DNA of 57,257 bases from assembly GCA_014804445.1 (NCBI GenBank), contig JAAUZU010000023.1, positions 10,402-67,658 on the forward strand. The letters are read 5' to 3'. Under the pieces are notes generated by a model that was not told the origin of the DNA, ran no database searches, and saw only the letters and a program-made list of their open reading frames with translations. Below, in pieces: positions 25,194 through 33,568 of this stretch; position 1 is the stretch's first letter, and each line of letters starts with the position of its first letter. The stretch comes from Lachnospiraceae bacterium (GTDB lineage: Bacteria; Bacillota; Clostridia; Lachnospirales; Lachnospiraceae). Position numbers and translations under genes: made by a program.

Positions 25194-26750
25194 ATGAAAA
25201 GAAAAGTTCGATTGTTCGGCATTGCCGTTATGCTGGCGATGCTTACCGCCTGCGGCTCCGGTGGGAAAGAAGAATCATCAGAATCAGATGAAAGCAGATT
25301 ACCTGTAGAGTATACATATGAAAAGGATACCATCCACTACGAGGAAATGTCAGGAAGGTATGCTTTTCTGAAAGATGTGGAGAAAACACAGACGGACTGC
25401 GCTGCATATTATTTTGAGACTGCAATAAGCCATGAAGAGAGGGAAGCCTGCATAGTGGCAACGGACAGGGTTCTTTCCTGCATTGCAGGTACGCTGCCGG
25501 AAATCGAGGTCGTGGTCTTTAAGCCGGAAAGTTATAACGGAATTGCCGTTCACGGAAACACGCTGTATGTCCCAATCCAGTTGTGGGATTCTGTGGAATA
25601 CGTCACAGGAGTGCTGCTTGCCGGTTACGGGGAATGGGGCAATTACGGGCTGGCATACGGATATGCCAATCATCTGTGCAGGGAAGCGGGCTGGGATTAC
25701 AGGGAAACGGCCGGTTTCCGGCAGATGAGCAATCCGGACCTGTACGACTTAAACCTGCTGTGCTTTGATGAGCAGTTTGTCCTGCCTGAGGATGTGGAAG
25801 CGGCAAAAAACAATGCCTGTTATTTTGCCAGTGAATACCTGTCTGCACATTCGGAGGAGGATTTTCTGAAACTGCTGTCTGATTCAGGCACTGTGGAAGG
25901 CACTGTAAGTGCCAATGAAGTGTTGGAGGCATTTTACAAAGACAATGATGTGGAGTGCAGTCTGACGGGGATCCGTTACCAGTACGGCGGCATGTTCCTT
26001 GACTATGCGGCGGCATGTGAGTATGCTGTTTTCTACATAGATAAAGACTGGCAGGATCAGAGCTGGGAAACAAATCCGAAAGTATCGGAGCATTTTCTGC
26101 ATGAAGATTATAGTGAGGTCAGGGCATTTTTCGAGTGCAACGTGCGGCAGATGAAGCAGTACCAGGAATTTTTTGGTTTTGACGGTTACAACAACAACCT
26201 TTCGGTTAACTTTAAAAATAGTAAAGAGACCTTTTATGTACCCTATCTCCATACCATTTATTTAGGAAGTGTGGTTTCCTTGTCGCATGAGTATATTCAT
26301 TCCCTCATGTGGAAATATTGCATTGGCCAAAGTTTGTGGAATGTAGAGGGCTTTGCCAGATGTTATGATTGCCTGTATAATGATTACGCTTACGATTTTT
26401 GGAACTATGATTATAATAATACAGTGGACTTTTCTCCAAAAATGGAACTAGCTACTAACAAATATATAGAGCATATAGGGCGGCCGATTGATTTCAGGAC
26501 AGATTACCGCGATTTTGGCGACTTTTTGGCATATGCTAACTGGAAGGTGAGTGACCCCAATAATGACTATCAAAGCGGTGCTTCTTTTGTCGCTTATCTT
26601 GTGGACATTTATGGGAAGCAGGAGGCTTTTCAGTATATCCTGACAGGTAATAGTGGGTATAATGCGGAATGGGGTAAATCCTATGATAAGCTGGTGCAGG
26701 ACTGGAATGCATACCTCAGTCAGACTTATCAGTGGTATCGTGCAGAATAA
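25194..26750 (+). CDS. lipoprotein with HExxH zincin motif, putative metallopeptidase
   Basis: A 518-residue lipoprotein (MKRKVRLFGIAVMLAMLTAC, lipobox MLTAC). Near the middle, SLSHEYIHSL gives H365-E366-x-x-H369, followed 16 residues later by E385 in WNVEGFARC. The HExxH plus downstream Glu arrangement fits gluzincin metalloproteases. The rest is rich in Tyr, Asp and Asn with no familiar domain. Start and signal are unambiguous. It has its own promoter and a hairpin after it, so it acts alone. No relatives come to mind, and peptidase activity is inferred only from the motif. Confidence 0.75.
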   Translation: MKRKVRLFGIAVMLAMLTACGSGGKEESSESDESRLPVEYTYEKDTIHYEEMSGRYAFLKDVEKTQTDCAAYYFETAISHEEREACIVATDRVLSCIAGTLPEIEVVVFKPESYNGIAVHGNTLYVPIQLWDSVEYVTGVLLAGYGEWGNYGLAYGYANHLCREAGWDYRETAGFRQMSNPDLYDLNLLCFDEQFVLPEDVEAAKNNACYFASEYLSAHSEEDFLKLLSDSGTVEGTVSANEVLEAFYKDNDVECSLTGIRYQYGGMFLDYAAACEYAVFYIDKDWQDQSWETNPKVSEHFLHEDYSEVRAFFECNVRQMKQYQEFFGFDGYNNNLSVNFKNSKETFYVPYLHTIYLGSVVSLSHEYIHSLMWKYCIGQSLWNVEGFARCYDCLYNDYAYDFWNYDYNNTVDFSPKMELATNKYIEHIGRPIDFRTDYRDFGDFLAYANWKVSDPNNDYQSGASFVAYLVDIYGKQEAFQYILTGNSGYNAEWGKSYDKLVQDWNAYLSQTYQWYRAE

Positions 26751-26761
26751 AATACAGAAAA

Positions 26762-26784
26762 ATGGGAGCTGCAAGTGCTCCCAT
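26762..26784. terminator. hairpin between convergent genes
   Basis: ATGGGAGC and GCTCCCAT form a perfect 8-bp stem with a 7-nt loop. It has only weak T-runs, so termination strength is uncertain. Confidence 0.6.
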
Positions 26785-26812
26785 AGAGAAATTTTGACAA
26801 AAGAAAGGCCGG

Positions 26813-28429
26813 CTACATACTCTCCAGCAGCCCGCTGATTCCCCGTTCTTTAAATATCATCTTGTAATAGCCGAGTTCGTCGCGAATCAACTCGTCTATG
26901 ACCTGCATCCCCAGAAGCTCGACTGCCGCCTTATCGTCCGTCAGCAAATAGTCGCCTTTTTCATATACCGTCATGCGCTCCGCTGTCCACACCATCATAT
27001 TCCGCAGTTCTGTGTTCTCCAGCTTGAGCGCCTCATCCATAAGACTTTCTATGATTTCGGGGCTTCTCGCAGCAAAAAGCTCTCTGTTGGTGGAACCTGC
27101 TACATTTACGGTATAGACGCTGTCAAACACACTGGCTATGGTGTCGGACAATTGCTGGTTGATATTGCCCTCCTTGTCCGTGTGCATATTCATATTCACC
27201 ACCATGACGCCGTCCTCCGCAAGATGCTCCTTGACAAGGGTAAAAAATTCCACAGAGGACATCTGAAAGGGAATGGTGATATCCTGATAGGCGTCCACCA
27301 TAATTACATCATAGGTCCCATCTATCGCGTTCAGATAAGCCCTGCCATCGTAGGTTGTCACCTTGATATCCTCCGGCAGTGCAAAATATTCCCACGCCAA
27401 GTCCGTAATCTTCTGGTCGATTTCCACTCCCTCGATTGAGACACTGCCAAAATACTGCCTGCACTGCTTTGCAAAAGTGCCTGTTCCCATGCCAAGTACC
27501 AGCACTTTGGCATCCTCCTTCTCCGCCAGCCCCGCCATAACCGGAGCTGCCAGCGCATAATCATAGTACATGCCCGTCAGGGACTCGTCCTTTTTCATAA
27601 TAGACTGCACACCGAAGAGCACATTGGTGGACAGAATCACGCTGTCCTCGTCCTCCTTCACCTGCAGATAGTTGTAAATGGACTCTCCTTCAAACAAAAG
27701 ACCGCTCTCCCAGAAGGCAAACCGGCTGCCTGCTCCGAACACACAACAGAGCGCAAACAGTACAATCCCCACAACACAGGAAATTTTCTGCCTGCGGGAA
27801 CCCCCGAACTTTGTGCTGATAAAATAGACCAGTCCCAGAAGCAGCAGAATACCGGAAAACAGAAGAAAGGTAACGGCAGTTCCCACCGCCGGAATGGTAA
27901 CAAAGGTGGGGACGAAGGTGCCGATAATACTGCCGATGGTATTGAACGCGCCCAGCGTACCCACCGTTTTGCCGCTGTCGTCCAGACTGCCCACCGTATA
28001 TTTTGCAAGAGAGGGCGTCACGGTTCCCAATAAGAACAAGGGAAATACAAAGATAACCATGCAGGCAAGAAATGCCGCCCAGATTAGAAAATTATTGTTT
28101 ACAGCCAGTATCAGCACACCCGATATGGCAAGAATCACATATTTTCCCAGAAAAGGAATCGCCGCTATCCACACTGCAGCAATGATAATCCGCATATAGA
28201 GCTTGTCGGGATTCGGATTCTTGTCCGCACTTTTTCCGCCCCACACATTCCCCAGCGCCATTGCTATCATAATCGTGCCGATGATGATGGTCCACACAAT
28301 CTGGGAGGAACTGAAATAGGGAGCAAGCAGCCGGCTCGCTCCCAACTCCACTGCCATAACGGACATACCTGCAAAAAATTCCGTCATATACAGATAGTAT
28401 TTATTTTTTAAAATTTTTCTGTTTTCCAT
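26813..28429 (-). CDS. membrane-fused spermidine synthase-like protein
   Basis: A 538-residue protein. The N-terminal half (1-225) has about seven or eight helices of the MFS-like domain found on fused spermidine synthases (ELGASRLLAPYFSSSQIVWT). The C-terminal half (about 235-500) is a Rossmann methyltransferase-fold domain with LVLGMGTGTFAKQC, VEIDQKI and the DVIMVDAYQD motif of aminopropyltransferases. Putrescine aminopropyltransferase activity is plausible but not assured, since decarboxylated AdoMet-binding residues are not all evident and no speD is present here. AAGGGG precedes the ATG. Transcribed from its own promoter. Confidence 0.85.
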   Translation of the reverse strand: MENRKILKNKYYLYMTEFFAGMSVMAVELGASRLLAPYFSSSQIVWTIIIGTIMIAMALGNVWGGKSADKNPNPDKLYMRIIIAAVWIAAIPFLGKYVILAISGVLILAVNNNFLIWAAFLACMVIFVFPLFLLGTVTPSLAKYTVGSLDDSGKTVGTLGAFNTIGSIIGTFVPTFVTIPAVGTAVTFLLFSGILLLLGLVYFISTKFGGSRRQKISCVVGIVLFALCCVFGAGSRFAFWESGLLFEGESIYNYLQVKEDEDSVILSTNVLFGVQSIMKKDESLTGMYYDYALAAPVMAGLAEKEDAKVLVLGMGTGTFAKQCRQYFGSVSIEGVEIDQKITDLAWEYFALPEDIKVTTYDGRAYLNAIDGTYDVIMVDAYQDITIPFQMSSVEFFTLVKEHLAEDGVMVVNMNMHTDKEGNINQQLSDTIASVFDSVYTVNVAGSTNRELFAARSPEIIESLMDEALKLENTELRNMMVWTAERMTVYEKGDYLLTDDKAAVELLGMQVIDELIRDELGYYKMIFKERGISGLLESM

Positions 28430-28473
28430 CTTGATACCCCTTTTCCATTCCGCCTGCCGGCAGCATTAGTTAT

Positions 28474-28502
28474 AGTATCAAATGGATTTTTTGTTATGTC
28501 AA
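28474..28502 (-). promoter_or_regulatory. promoter of the spermidine synthase-like gene
   Basis: Minus strand consensus TTGACA (28497-28502), 17 bp, GATACT (28474-28479). It starts 24 bp after the stop codon of the FeoB-associated gene. Confidence 0.65.
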
Positions 28503-28526
28503 GTTAAATTTATAAGCGAAAAGGCT

Positions 28527-28667
28527 TTAATGTCCGCACTGCCCGCCGCAATGGCTGCAGTCGCCGCCGCAATGCAGGGATTTTCCACTCTTTTTACTTC
28601 GAACCATGCTTCTCACTATCAAAGCGACAATACCCGCCAAAACCGCAAGTACCACGATTGTTCCCAT
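28527..28667 (-). CDS. FeoB-associated Cys-rich membrane protein
   Basis: A 46-residue protein that is easy to miss. It has one N-terminal helix (MGTIVVLAVLAGIVALIV), a basic stretch RSMVRSKKSGKS, and a Cys/His/Gly-rich tail LHCGGDCSHCGGQCGH. This is the FeoB-associated Cys-rich protein family, found at the end of feo operons and probably helping the FeoB pore with iron. AGGAGG lies 7 bp before the ATG at 28665-28667; an earlier ATG in another frame has poor spacing. It follows feoB by 75 bp on the same strand. Confidence 0.88.
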   Translation of the reverse strand: MGTIVVLAVLAGIVALIVRSMVRSKKSGKSLHCGGDCSHCGGQCGH

Positions 28668-28742
28668 ACATTCGCCTCCTTCTTTCACAACACTGTCTGA
28701 AATCTTCGGCAGCCTTCCGTTAAACCTTTCAGAAATCTGCCT

Positions 28743-30932
28743 TTATCTCGCTTTTACTTTTACCAGCCTTTTCGTATCTACCCGCAATGTGCTGCTTTCC
28801 CGGTAAGGCCTGAAGAGCAGATAAACAAAGCCGATAACCAGCAGGAATGCAATCACCGTCCAGATTCCAAACGCACCTGTTGAAACAAGCGTGCCAATCT
28901 GATATACACAAAGCGCTGAAGCATATGCAAGAAGTGTCTGATAACCGATTGCAAACCAAAACCATTTTGCATTGTTCATCTCTCTCTTGATGGCGCCCAT
29001 TGCCGCAAAGCAGGGAGCGCACAAAAGGTTGAAGACCATGAAGGAATACGCTGCAACCGCGGTCATGCTGCCCGCAAGCGTTCCCCAGAATTCGGAACCG
29101 TCCTCTGCAACCTCCGCAAAACCAAAGAGGATGCCAAAGGTGTTGACTACATTTTCCTTTGCCACAAGCCCGGTAATCGCTGCAACTGCGGACTTCCAGT
29201 CGCCCCATCCAAGCGGAATAAACAGCCATGCAAATATATTTCCGATACCGGCTAAAATACTGTGGTCGATTTCCATGTCCTCAAGCATCCTGAACTGTCC
29301 ATCCACCCAGCCGAAGTAGGTGGTAAACCATATAACGATGGAAGAGAGCAGGATAATAGTACCGGCCTTTTTGATGAAGGACCAGCCGCGCTCCCACATG
29401 CTCCTCAGCACATTGCCTACCGTGGGAAGATGGTACGCCGGAAGCTCCATAACAAAGGGTGCAGGGTCGCCGGCAAACATCTTTGTCTTTTTCAGGATGA
29501 TACCGGAACAGACTATCGCTGCAATACCGATAAAGTAAGCACTGGGAGCCACCCACCATGCACCGCCGAAAAGCGCGCCGGCAATCAAGGCAATAATCGG
29601 CAGCTTTGCACTACAGGGAATAAAGGTGGTCGTCATAACCGTCATCTTCCTGTCACGGTCACTTTCAATGGTACGGGACGCCATAATACCGGGTACACCG
29701 CATCCGCTTCCAATCAGCATGGGAATAAAGGACTTACCGGAAAGACCGAACCTGCGGAAAATTCTGTCCATGATAAACGCCACACGCGCCATGTATCCAC
29801 ATGCTTCCAAAAAGGCAAGGAAGATAAAGAGTATCAATATCTGCGGCACGAAACCAAGCACAGCCCCGACACCGGCTACAATACCGTCCAGTATCAGACC
29901 GGAAAGCCAATCGGCACAGCCTATCGCTTCGAGCAGATTTTCTACCAGCACCGGGATACCGGGGATTTCCAGTCCAAACAGACTCCATCCCTCGCCAAAC
30001 ACGCCGTCGTTCGCCCAATCGGTTGCCCAGCCGCCTACTGTTGTAACCGATACGTAATACACAATGAACATAACCACTGCAAATATCGGCAGCGCCAGCC
30101 ATCTGTTTGTCACAATCTTATCAATTTTGTCGGAAACCGTCAATTTTTCTTTTCTGCCCTTTGTATAGCAGTCCTTGATAACGGAGGAAATATAGAGGTA
30201 TCTCTCGTTTGTGATAATGCTCTCCGTATCATCATCCATAGCCGCTTCCAGCTTCTCAATCTCTTTGGAAACATCTACAGCCTGTTTCATCTGCTCTGCA
30301 ATTTTATCGTCTTTCTCCAGCAGCTTGATGGCAAAGAAACGCTTCTGCTCTTCGGGAATATCGCTTCCCAGCCTTGCTTCCACTGCGGCAATCACTTCCT
30401 CCACTTCAGAAGCAAATTTGTGCACCACATTCGCAGCCTTCTTTTGCTTTGCCACATTGACGGCTTTCTGTGTAGCCTTCTCAATACCGGTTCCTTTCAG
30501 CGCGGAAATTTCCACAACCTCGCATCCCAGCTTTTCGCTTAGTTTCCCGATGTTGACCTTATCTCCGTTTTTCTCCACGATATCCATCATGTTGACTGCC
30601 ATCACCACAGGAATCCCAAGCTCCATAAGCTGCGTACTCAGGTAAAGATTTCTCTCGATGTTGGTGCCGTCCACAATATTTAAAATAGCGTCCGGTCTCT
30701 CCCCTATCAGATAATTTCTGGCAACAACCTCCTCCAGTGTGTACGGGGAAAGGGAATAAATCCCGGGAAGGTCCATGATGACAACATCCTTGTTCCCCTT
30801 CAGTTTACCCTCTTTCTTTTCAACGGTCACGCCCGGCCAGTTTCCTACAAACTGATTGGAGCCGGTCAATGCATTGAAAAGTGTTGTTTTTCCGCAGTTA
30901 GGGTTGCCTGCTAATGCAATCTTAATCGACAT
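28743..30932 (-). CDS. feoB: ferrous iron transporter FeoB
   Basis: A 729-residue Fe(II) uptake protein of the cytoplasmic membrane. The N-terminal G domain has G1 GNPNCGKTT (residues 8-16), the FVGNWPGVTVE switch I region, DLPGIYSL (G3) and NMMD (G4). A helical insertion domain follows, then two Gate regions (GVPGIMASRT, PCSAKLPIIALIAG) within about ten membrane helices, including LGWGDWKSAVAAITGLVAKENVV. Full length. Upstream are two feoA genes, and the Cys-rich partner lies downstream. Confidence 0.98.
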   Translation of the reverse strand: MSIKIALAGNPNCGKTTLFNALTGSNQFVGNWPGVTVEKKEGKLKGNKDVVIMDLPGIYSLSPYTLEEVVARNYLIGERPDAILNIVDGTNIERNLYLSTQLMELGIPVVMAVNMMDIVEKNGDKVNIGKLSEKLGCEVVEISALKGTGIEKATQKAVNVAKQKKAANVVHKFASEVEEVIAAVEARLGSDIPEEQKRFFAIKLLEKDDKIAEQMKQAVDVSKEIEKLEAAMDDDTESIITNERYLYISSVIKDCYTKGRKEKLTVSDKIDKIVTNRWLALPIFAVVMFIVYYVSVTTVGGWATDWANDGVFGEGWSLFGLEIPGIPVLVENLLEAIGCADWLSGLILDGIVAGVGAVLGFVPQILILFIFLAFLEACGYMARVAFIMDRIFRRFGLSGKSFIPMLIGSGCGVPGIMASRTIESDRDRKMTVMTTTFIPCSAKLPIIALIAGALFGGAWWVAPSAYFIGIAAIVCSGIILKKTKMFAGDPAPFVMELPAYHLPTVGNVLRSMWERGWSFIKKAGTIILLSSIVIWFTTYFGWVDGQFRMLEDMEIDHSILAGIGNIFAWLFIPLGWGDWKSAVAAITGLVAKENVVNTFGILFGFAEVAEDGSEFWGTLAGSMTAVAAYSFMVFNLLCAPCFAAMGAIKREMNNAKWFWFAIGYQTLLAYASALCVYQIGTLVSTGAFGIWTVIAFLLVIGFVYLLFRPYRESSTLRVDTKRLVKVKAR

Positions 30933-30993
30933 ATCCTACCTCTTTTCTTCCTCATTTAAACATTGTATTTATGTTTGTTTTAACTTTCTTTTA

Positions 30994-31007
30994 TTAGTCT
31001 TAACTAA
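30994..31007. promoter_or_regulatory. DtxR-like palindrome between feoA and feoB
   Basis: TTAGTCTTAACTAA, that is TTAG-N6-CTAA with 5-bp perfect arms TTAGT/ACTAA. It has the same half-sites and spacing as the site at 31518-31533 over the operon promoter, suggesting a second binding site of the same iron-responsive regulator. Confidence 0.5.
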
Positions 31008-31023
31008 CCTATGTGCAAAAAAA

Positions 31024-31245
31024 TTATTCTACTTCAATCATATCTGCATCCGCCTTGCGCAGAGACAGCTCATAACCCCTTACGGTAATTTCCACCGGAT
31101 CACCCAAGGGCGCTACCTTCCGGACATAAATTTCGACGCCTTTGGTAATTCCCATATCCATAATACGCCTCTTAACCGGACCTTCTCCGTTAAGCCTTGT
31201 CACCTTTACGGTCTCGCCGCATGGAATTTGTCTTAATGTCTTCAT
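31024..31245 (-). CDS. feoA: FeoA domain protein (second of two)
   Basis: A 73-residue SH3-like FeoA protein: LRQIPCGETVKVTRL, then RRIMDMGITKGVEIYVRKVAPLGDPVEITVRGYELSLRKADADMIEV, a textbook FeoA sequence. FeoA is a small cytosolic partner that modulates FeoB. It lies between the other feoA (12-bp gap) and feoB (91 bp). Confidence 0.95.
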   Translation of the reverse strand: MKTLRQIPCGETVKVTRLNGEGPVKRRIMDMGITKGVEIYVRKVAPLGDPVEITVRGYELSLRKADADMIEVE

Positions 31246-31257
31246 GTTCTCTCCTTC

Positions 31258-31470
31258 TTATCCAACTATAATTTTATTCGCCATATCTTTGCCGATGGCG
31301 ACACGGGAATCCTTAATATTGACTATCATGTTGCCTACCGTTTCCGATACTACGGTAACCTCGCCGCCTACCACAAAACCAAGCTTTTCTAAAAACCTCC
31401 GTGTCTCCTCCTTACCGCCAACTTTGCGAATGACACTCGGTTCTCCTGCTTTTATCATTGACAATGGCAT
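31258..31470 (-). CDS. feoA: FeoA domain protein (first of two)
   Basis: A 70-residue FeoA-like protein (MPLSMIKAGEPSVIRKV, FLEKLGFVVGGEVTVVSE, VNIKDSRVAIGKDMANKIIV). It is more divergent than the second copy. Of three in-frame ATGs I choose the one at 31468-31470, 8 bp from AGGAG; the next upstream (31476) is too close to that site. First gene of the feo operon. Confidence 0.88.
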   Translation of the reverse strand: MPLSMIKAGEPSVIRKVGGKEETRRFLEKLGFVVGGEVTVVSETVGNMIVNIKDSRVAIGKDMANKIIVG

Positions 31471-31517
31471 ACTCATCTCTCCTCTCACCCGCATTTTTGC
31501 AGTCTTTTGTTTTCATA

Positions 31518-31533
31518 GTTAGTATATGCTAAC
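31518..31533. promoter_or_regulatory. DtxR/IdeR-like operator over the feo promoter
   Basis: GTTAGTATATGCTAAC, a 16-bp near-perfect palindrome (GTTAG-N6-CTAAC). It covers the -10 element of the feo promoter, the right place for iron-dependent repression. The half-site resembles the DtxR-family TTAG/CTAA pattern rather than a Fur box. Confidence 0.6.
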
Positions 31534-31549
31534 AATCCTTAGATGTCAA
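31521..31549 (-). promoter_or_regulatory. promoter of the feo operon
   Basis: Minus strand TTGACA (31544-31549), 17 bp, TATACT (31521-31526). Confidence 0.8.
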
Positions 31550-31579
31550 TAACCTTTTTTGAAATTTCTTTATTTTATG

Positions 31580-31616
31580 TTTACAAGTACAACTGTATAT
31601 GATACATTATATACAG
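31580..31616 (+). promoter_or_regulatory. promoter and self-operator of the YtrA-type regulator
   Basis: TTTACA (31580-31585), 17 bp, TACATT (31603-31608). Across the -10 lies a perfect inverted repeat, CTGTATAT (31593-31600) and ATATACAG (31609-31616), 20 bp before the start codon. This is likely the binding site through which the GntR protein represses its own operon. Confidence 0.65.
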
Positions 31617-31635
31617 TGATATACAGGAGGCACAA

Positions 31636-32016
31636 ATGGTAATTGTAATAAAAAACAATAGTAATGTACCGATTTACGACCAAATAAAAAACCAGATACT
31701 GGATGCCATTATGTCCGGTGAAATAAAGGAGGGGGAATGTCTTCCCTCTATCAGAGGGCTTGCCAGGGATTTAAAAGTCAGCGTCATTACAACGACAAAA
31801 GCATATAACGATTTAGAAACGGCAGGTTATATTTTTGCGGTACAGGGAAAAGGCTATTATGTTTCAGAAAGAAGCAATGAAATTTTATATGAAAAGTTAT
31901 TGGAAGAGATAGAATCTCATTTTGACCAGGCAATTCTGATTTCAAAAAAAGCAGCGTTAAAGGAAACCGATTTGATTGCAATATTACAAAATTTATTAAA
32001 ACAGGAGGAACGTTAA
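31636..32016 (+). CDS. GntR-family regulator, YtrA subtype
   Basis: A 126-residue regulator: winged HTH (about 8-75: PIYDQIKNQILDAIMSGEIKEGECLPSIRGLARDLKVSVITTTKAYNDLETAGYIFAVQGKGYYV) plus a short helical dimerisation tail of about 50 residues, as in the YtrA subfamily. Such proteins control adjacent ABC exporter genes, and here the ATPase gene starts 2 bp after its stop. GGAGG precedes the ATG. Confidence 0.93.
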   Translation: MVIVIKNNSNVPIYDQIKNQILDAIMSGEIKEGECLPSIRGLARDLKVSVITTTKAYNDLETAGYIFAVQGKGYYVSERSNEILYEKLLEEIESHFDQAILISKKAALKETDLIAILQNLLKQEER

Positions 32017-32018
32017 GA

Positions 32019-32855
32019 ATGTTGGACATAACAAATTTATGCAAAAAGTATAACGGGTTTGAACTGGATCATATTTCGTTTCATCTGCCAAAAGGATTTA
32101 TCATGGGGCTTGTGGGAAAAAACGGCGCCGGAAAATCAACTACCATAAAAAGCATTATGAATATGCTGGACTTTCAAGGCGAGATACTGGTAAACGGTCA
32201 TGACAATATCCAATGTGAAAAGCAGGTAAAACAAACCGTAGGCGTTGTGGTAGATCAGCCGTTTTTCCCGACTATATTTACATTGGAACAGGTAGAAAAA
32301 TATGCGGGCGCTTTTTATGAAAACTGGGACAAGGATGCCTATTATAAGCTGCTATCTAAATTTGGACTTCTGCCCAAGAAAAAAGTCAGCGAGTTAAGCC
32401 GTGGAATGGGTGTAAAATTACAGCTTGCAGTAGCGCTGTCACATAAGGCCAAGCTTTTGCTGCTTGATGAACCCACATCCGGACTGGATCCGGTTGCAAG
32501 AGATGAGTTAATGGACATTCTTATGGAATATATCCAGGATGGCGAAAACAGCGTTTTATTTTCCACACATATCAGTGCAGATTTGGAAAAGATTGCGGAT
32601 TATGTTACCGTCTTAAGCAGCGGAAAATTGTTTTACACAGGGGAAAAAGACATCCTGATGGAAAAATACGCAATCATTAAGGGCAATTATAAAAACGTAT
32701 CCGATGAACTGGAGCAAAATTTGATTGGAACGCGCAAGTATGGCGACAGCTTTGAAGCCATGATTTTAAAAGATAAGTATACATCATCCGATGCGTTTCA
32801 AACGGAAAATGCAAAAATCGACGATATTTTAATTTATGCAGAGAGGAGCGCCTGA
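32019..32855 (+). CDS. ABC transporter ATP-binding protein
   Basis: A 278-residue ATPase with Walker A GKNGAGKST, Q-loop region, signature LSRGMGVKLQLAVAL, Walker B LLLLDEPTSGLDP and an H-loop in FSTHIS. A C-terminal extension of about 65 residues follows. It belongs to the exporter type found with YtrA regulators (bacitracin/lantibiotic defence and similar). Works with the membrane protein encoded 2 bp downstream. Confidence 0.95.
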   Translation: MLDITNLCKKYNGFELDHISFHLPKGFIMGLVGKNGAGKSTTIKSIMNMLDFQGEILVNGHDNIQCEKQVKQTVGVVVDQPFFPTIFTLEQVEKYAGAFYENWDKDAYYKLLSKFGLLPKKKVSELSRGMGVKLQLAVALSHKAKLLLLDEPTSGLDPVARDELMDILMEYIQDGENSVLFSTHISADLEKIADYVTVLSSGKLFYTGEKDILMEKYAIIKGNYKNVSDELEQNLIGTRKYGDSFEAMILKDKYTSSDAFQTENAKIDDILIYAERSA

Positions 32856-32857
32856 TT

Positions 32858-33562
32858 ATGAAAAGTATCATCAATATCATCAAAATGGACATGGCAATAT
32901 GCCGGAAATCAATGATAATTATGACGTTTAGCATGTTAATCGCCGGCATCGGCTGCCTGTTTTTTCTTACTCCGCTGCTGTTGGGATTTTTTGTTGTAGG
33001 CTCAACCGCTGTGGTGTCCGCTATATTTGCCGTGGAAGGTAAATCCAATATGGAATTCTTTTATGGCTGCTTTCCGATTCAAAAAAAGGAATATGTCATA
33101 GGACGAAGCTTAACCTGTCTTTTGATTATGACAGTTCCTTCCATTATATGCATTGTATTTATGTTAATCAGCCAGCATTTTTCATTATATCAAATTGAAG
33201 AAATACGTATTATGATGGAGGCCGTCGAGCCATATCAGATGCTTATCATTTGTGCCCTGATTATGCTTGGCTTTATCGGTGGCGCAAACCTGCTGCTGGC
33301 AGCTTTTATCGGAAAAGTAGAGTCGAGGGAAATGTTAGAAGTTATATTACTGCTGGTGGAGGCATTGCTGATTGGCGGCATTATCTTTTTCATACAAAAA
33401 GTTATCTATCATGGTGATATGCAGGCATTTTTGAATGCTTTCACGCAAATATTTTCTAAGCACAAACCGGCTTCCTGTATCCTGCTTATTGCGGTAGGAC
33501 TCATAGCCCTTGTTGTCGGTACGCTGCTTTCTGTAAAAATGGTTCAGAGAAAACGGGCATAG
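32858..33562 (+). CDS. ABC-2 type transporter permease
   Basis: A 234-residue membrane protein with six helices (about 20-40, 42-62, 83-103, 125-150, 160-182 and 205-227). It fits the ABC-2 permease type and is the last gene of the regulator-ATPase-permease operon. The substrate cannot be told from sequence. Palindrome B1 begins 7 bp after its stop codon. Confidence 0.88.
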   Translation: MKSIINIIKMDMAICRKSMIIMTFSMLIAGIGCLFFLTPLLLGFFVVGSTAVVSAIFAVEGKSNMEFFYGCFPIQKKEYVIGRSLTCLLIMTVPSIICIVFMLISQHFSLYQIEEIRIMMEAVEPYQMLIICALIMLGFIGGANLLLAAFIGKVESREMLEVILLLVEALLIGGIIFFIQKVIYHGDMQAFLNAFTQIFSKHKPASCILLIAVGLIALVVGTLLSVKMVQRKRA

Positions 33563-33568
33563 ACAGGC

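Noticed and set aside
29262..30542. 426-codon plus-strand open frame opposite feoB
   Set aside because: feoB on the other strand is unmistakable and full length; the translation is rich in His, Cys and Arg with no domain and has no ribosome site.
31518..31533. Fur box at the feo promoter
   Set aside because: The sequence does not fit the GATAATNATTATC-type pattern; the TTAG-N6-CTAA palindrome is closer to DtxR-family sites.
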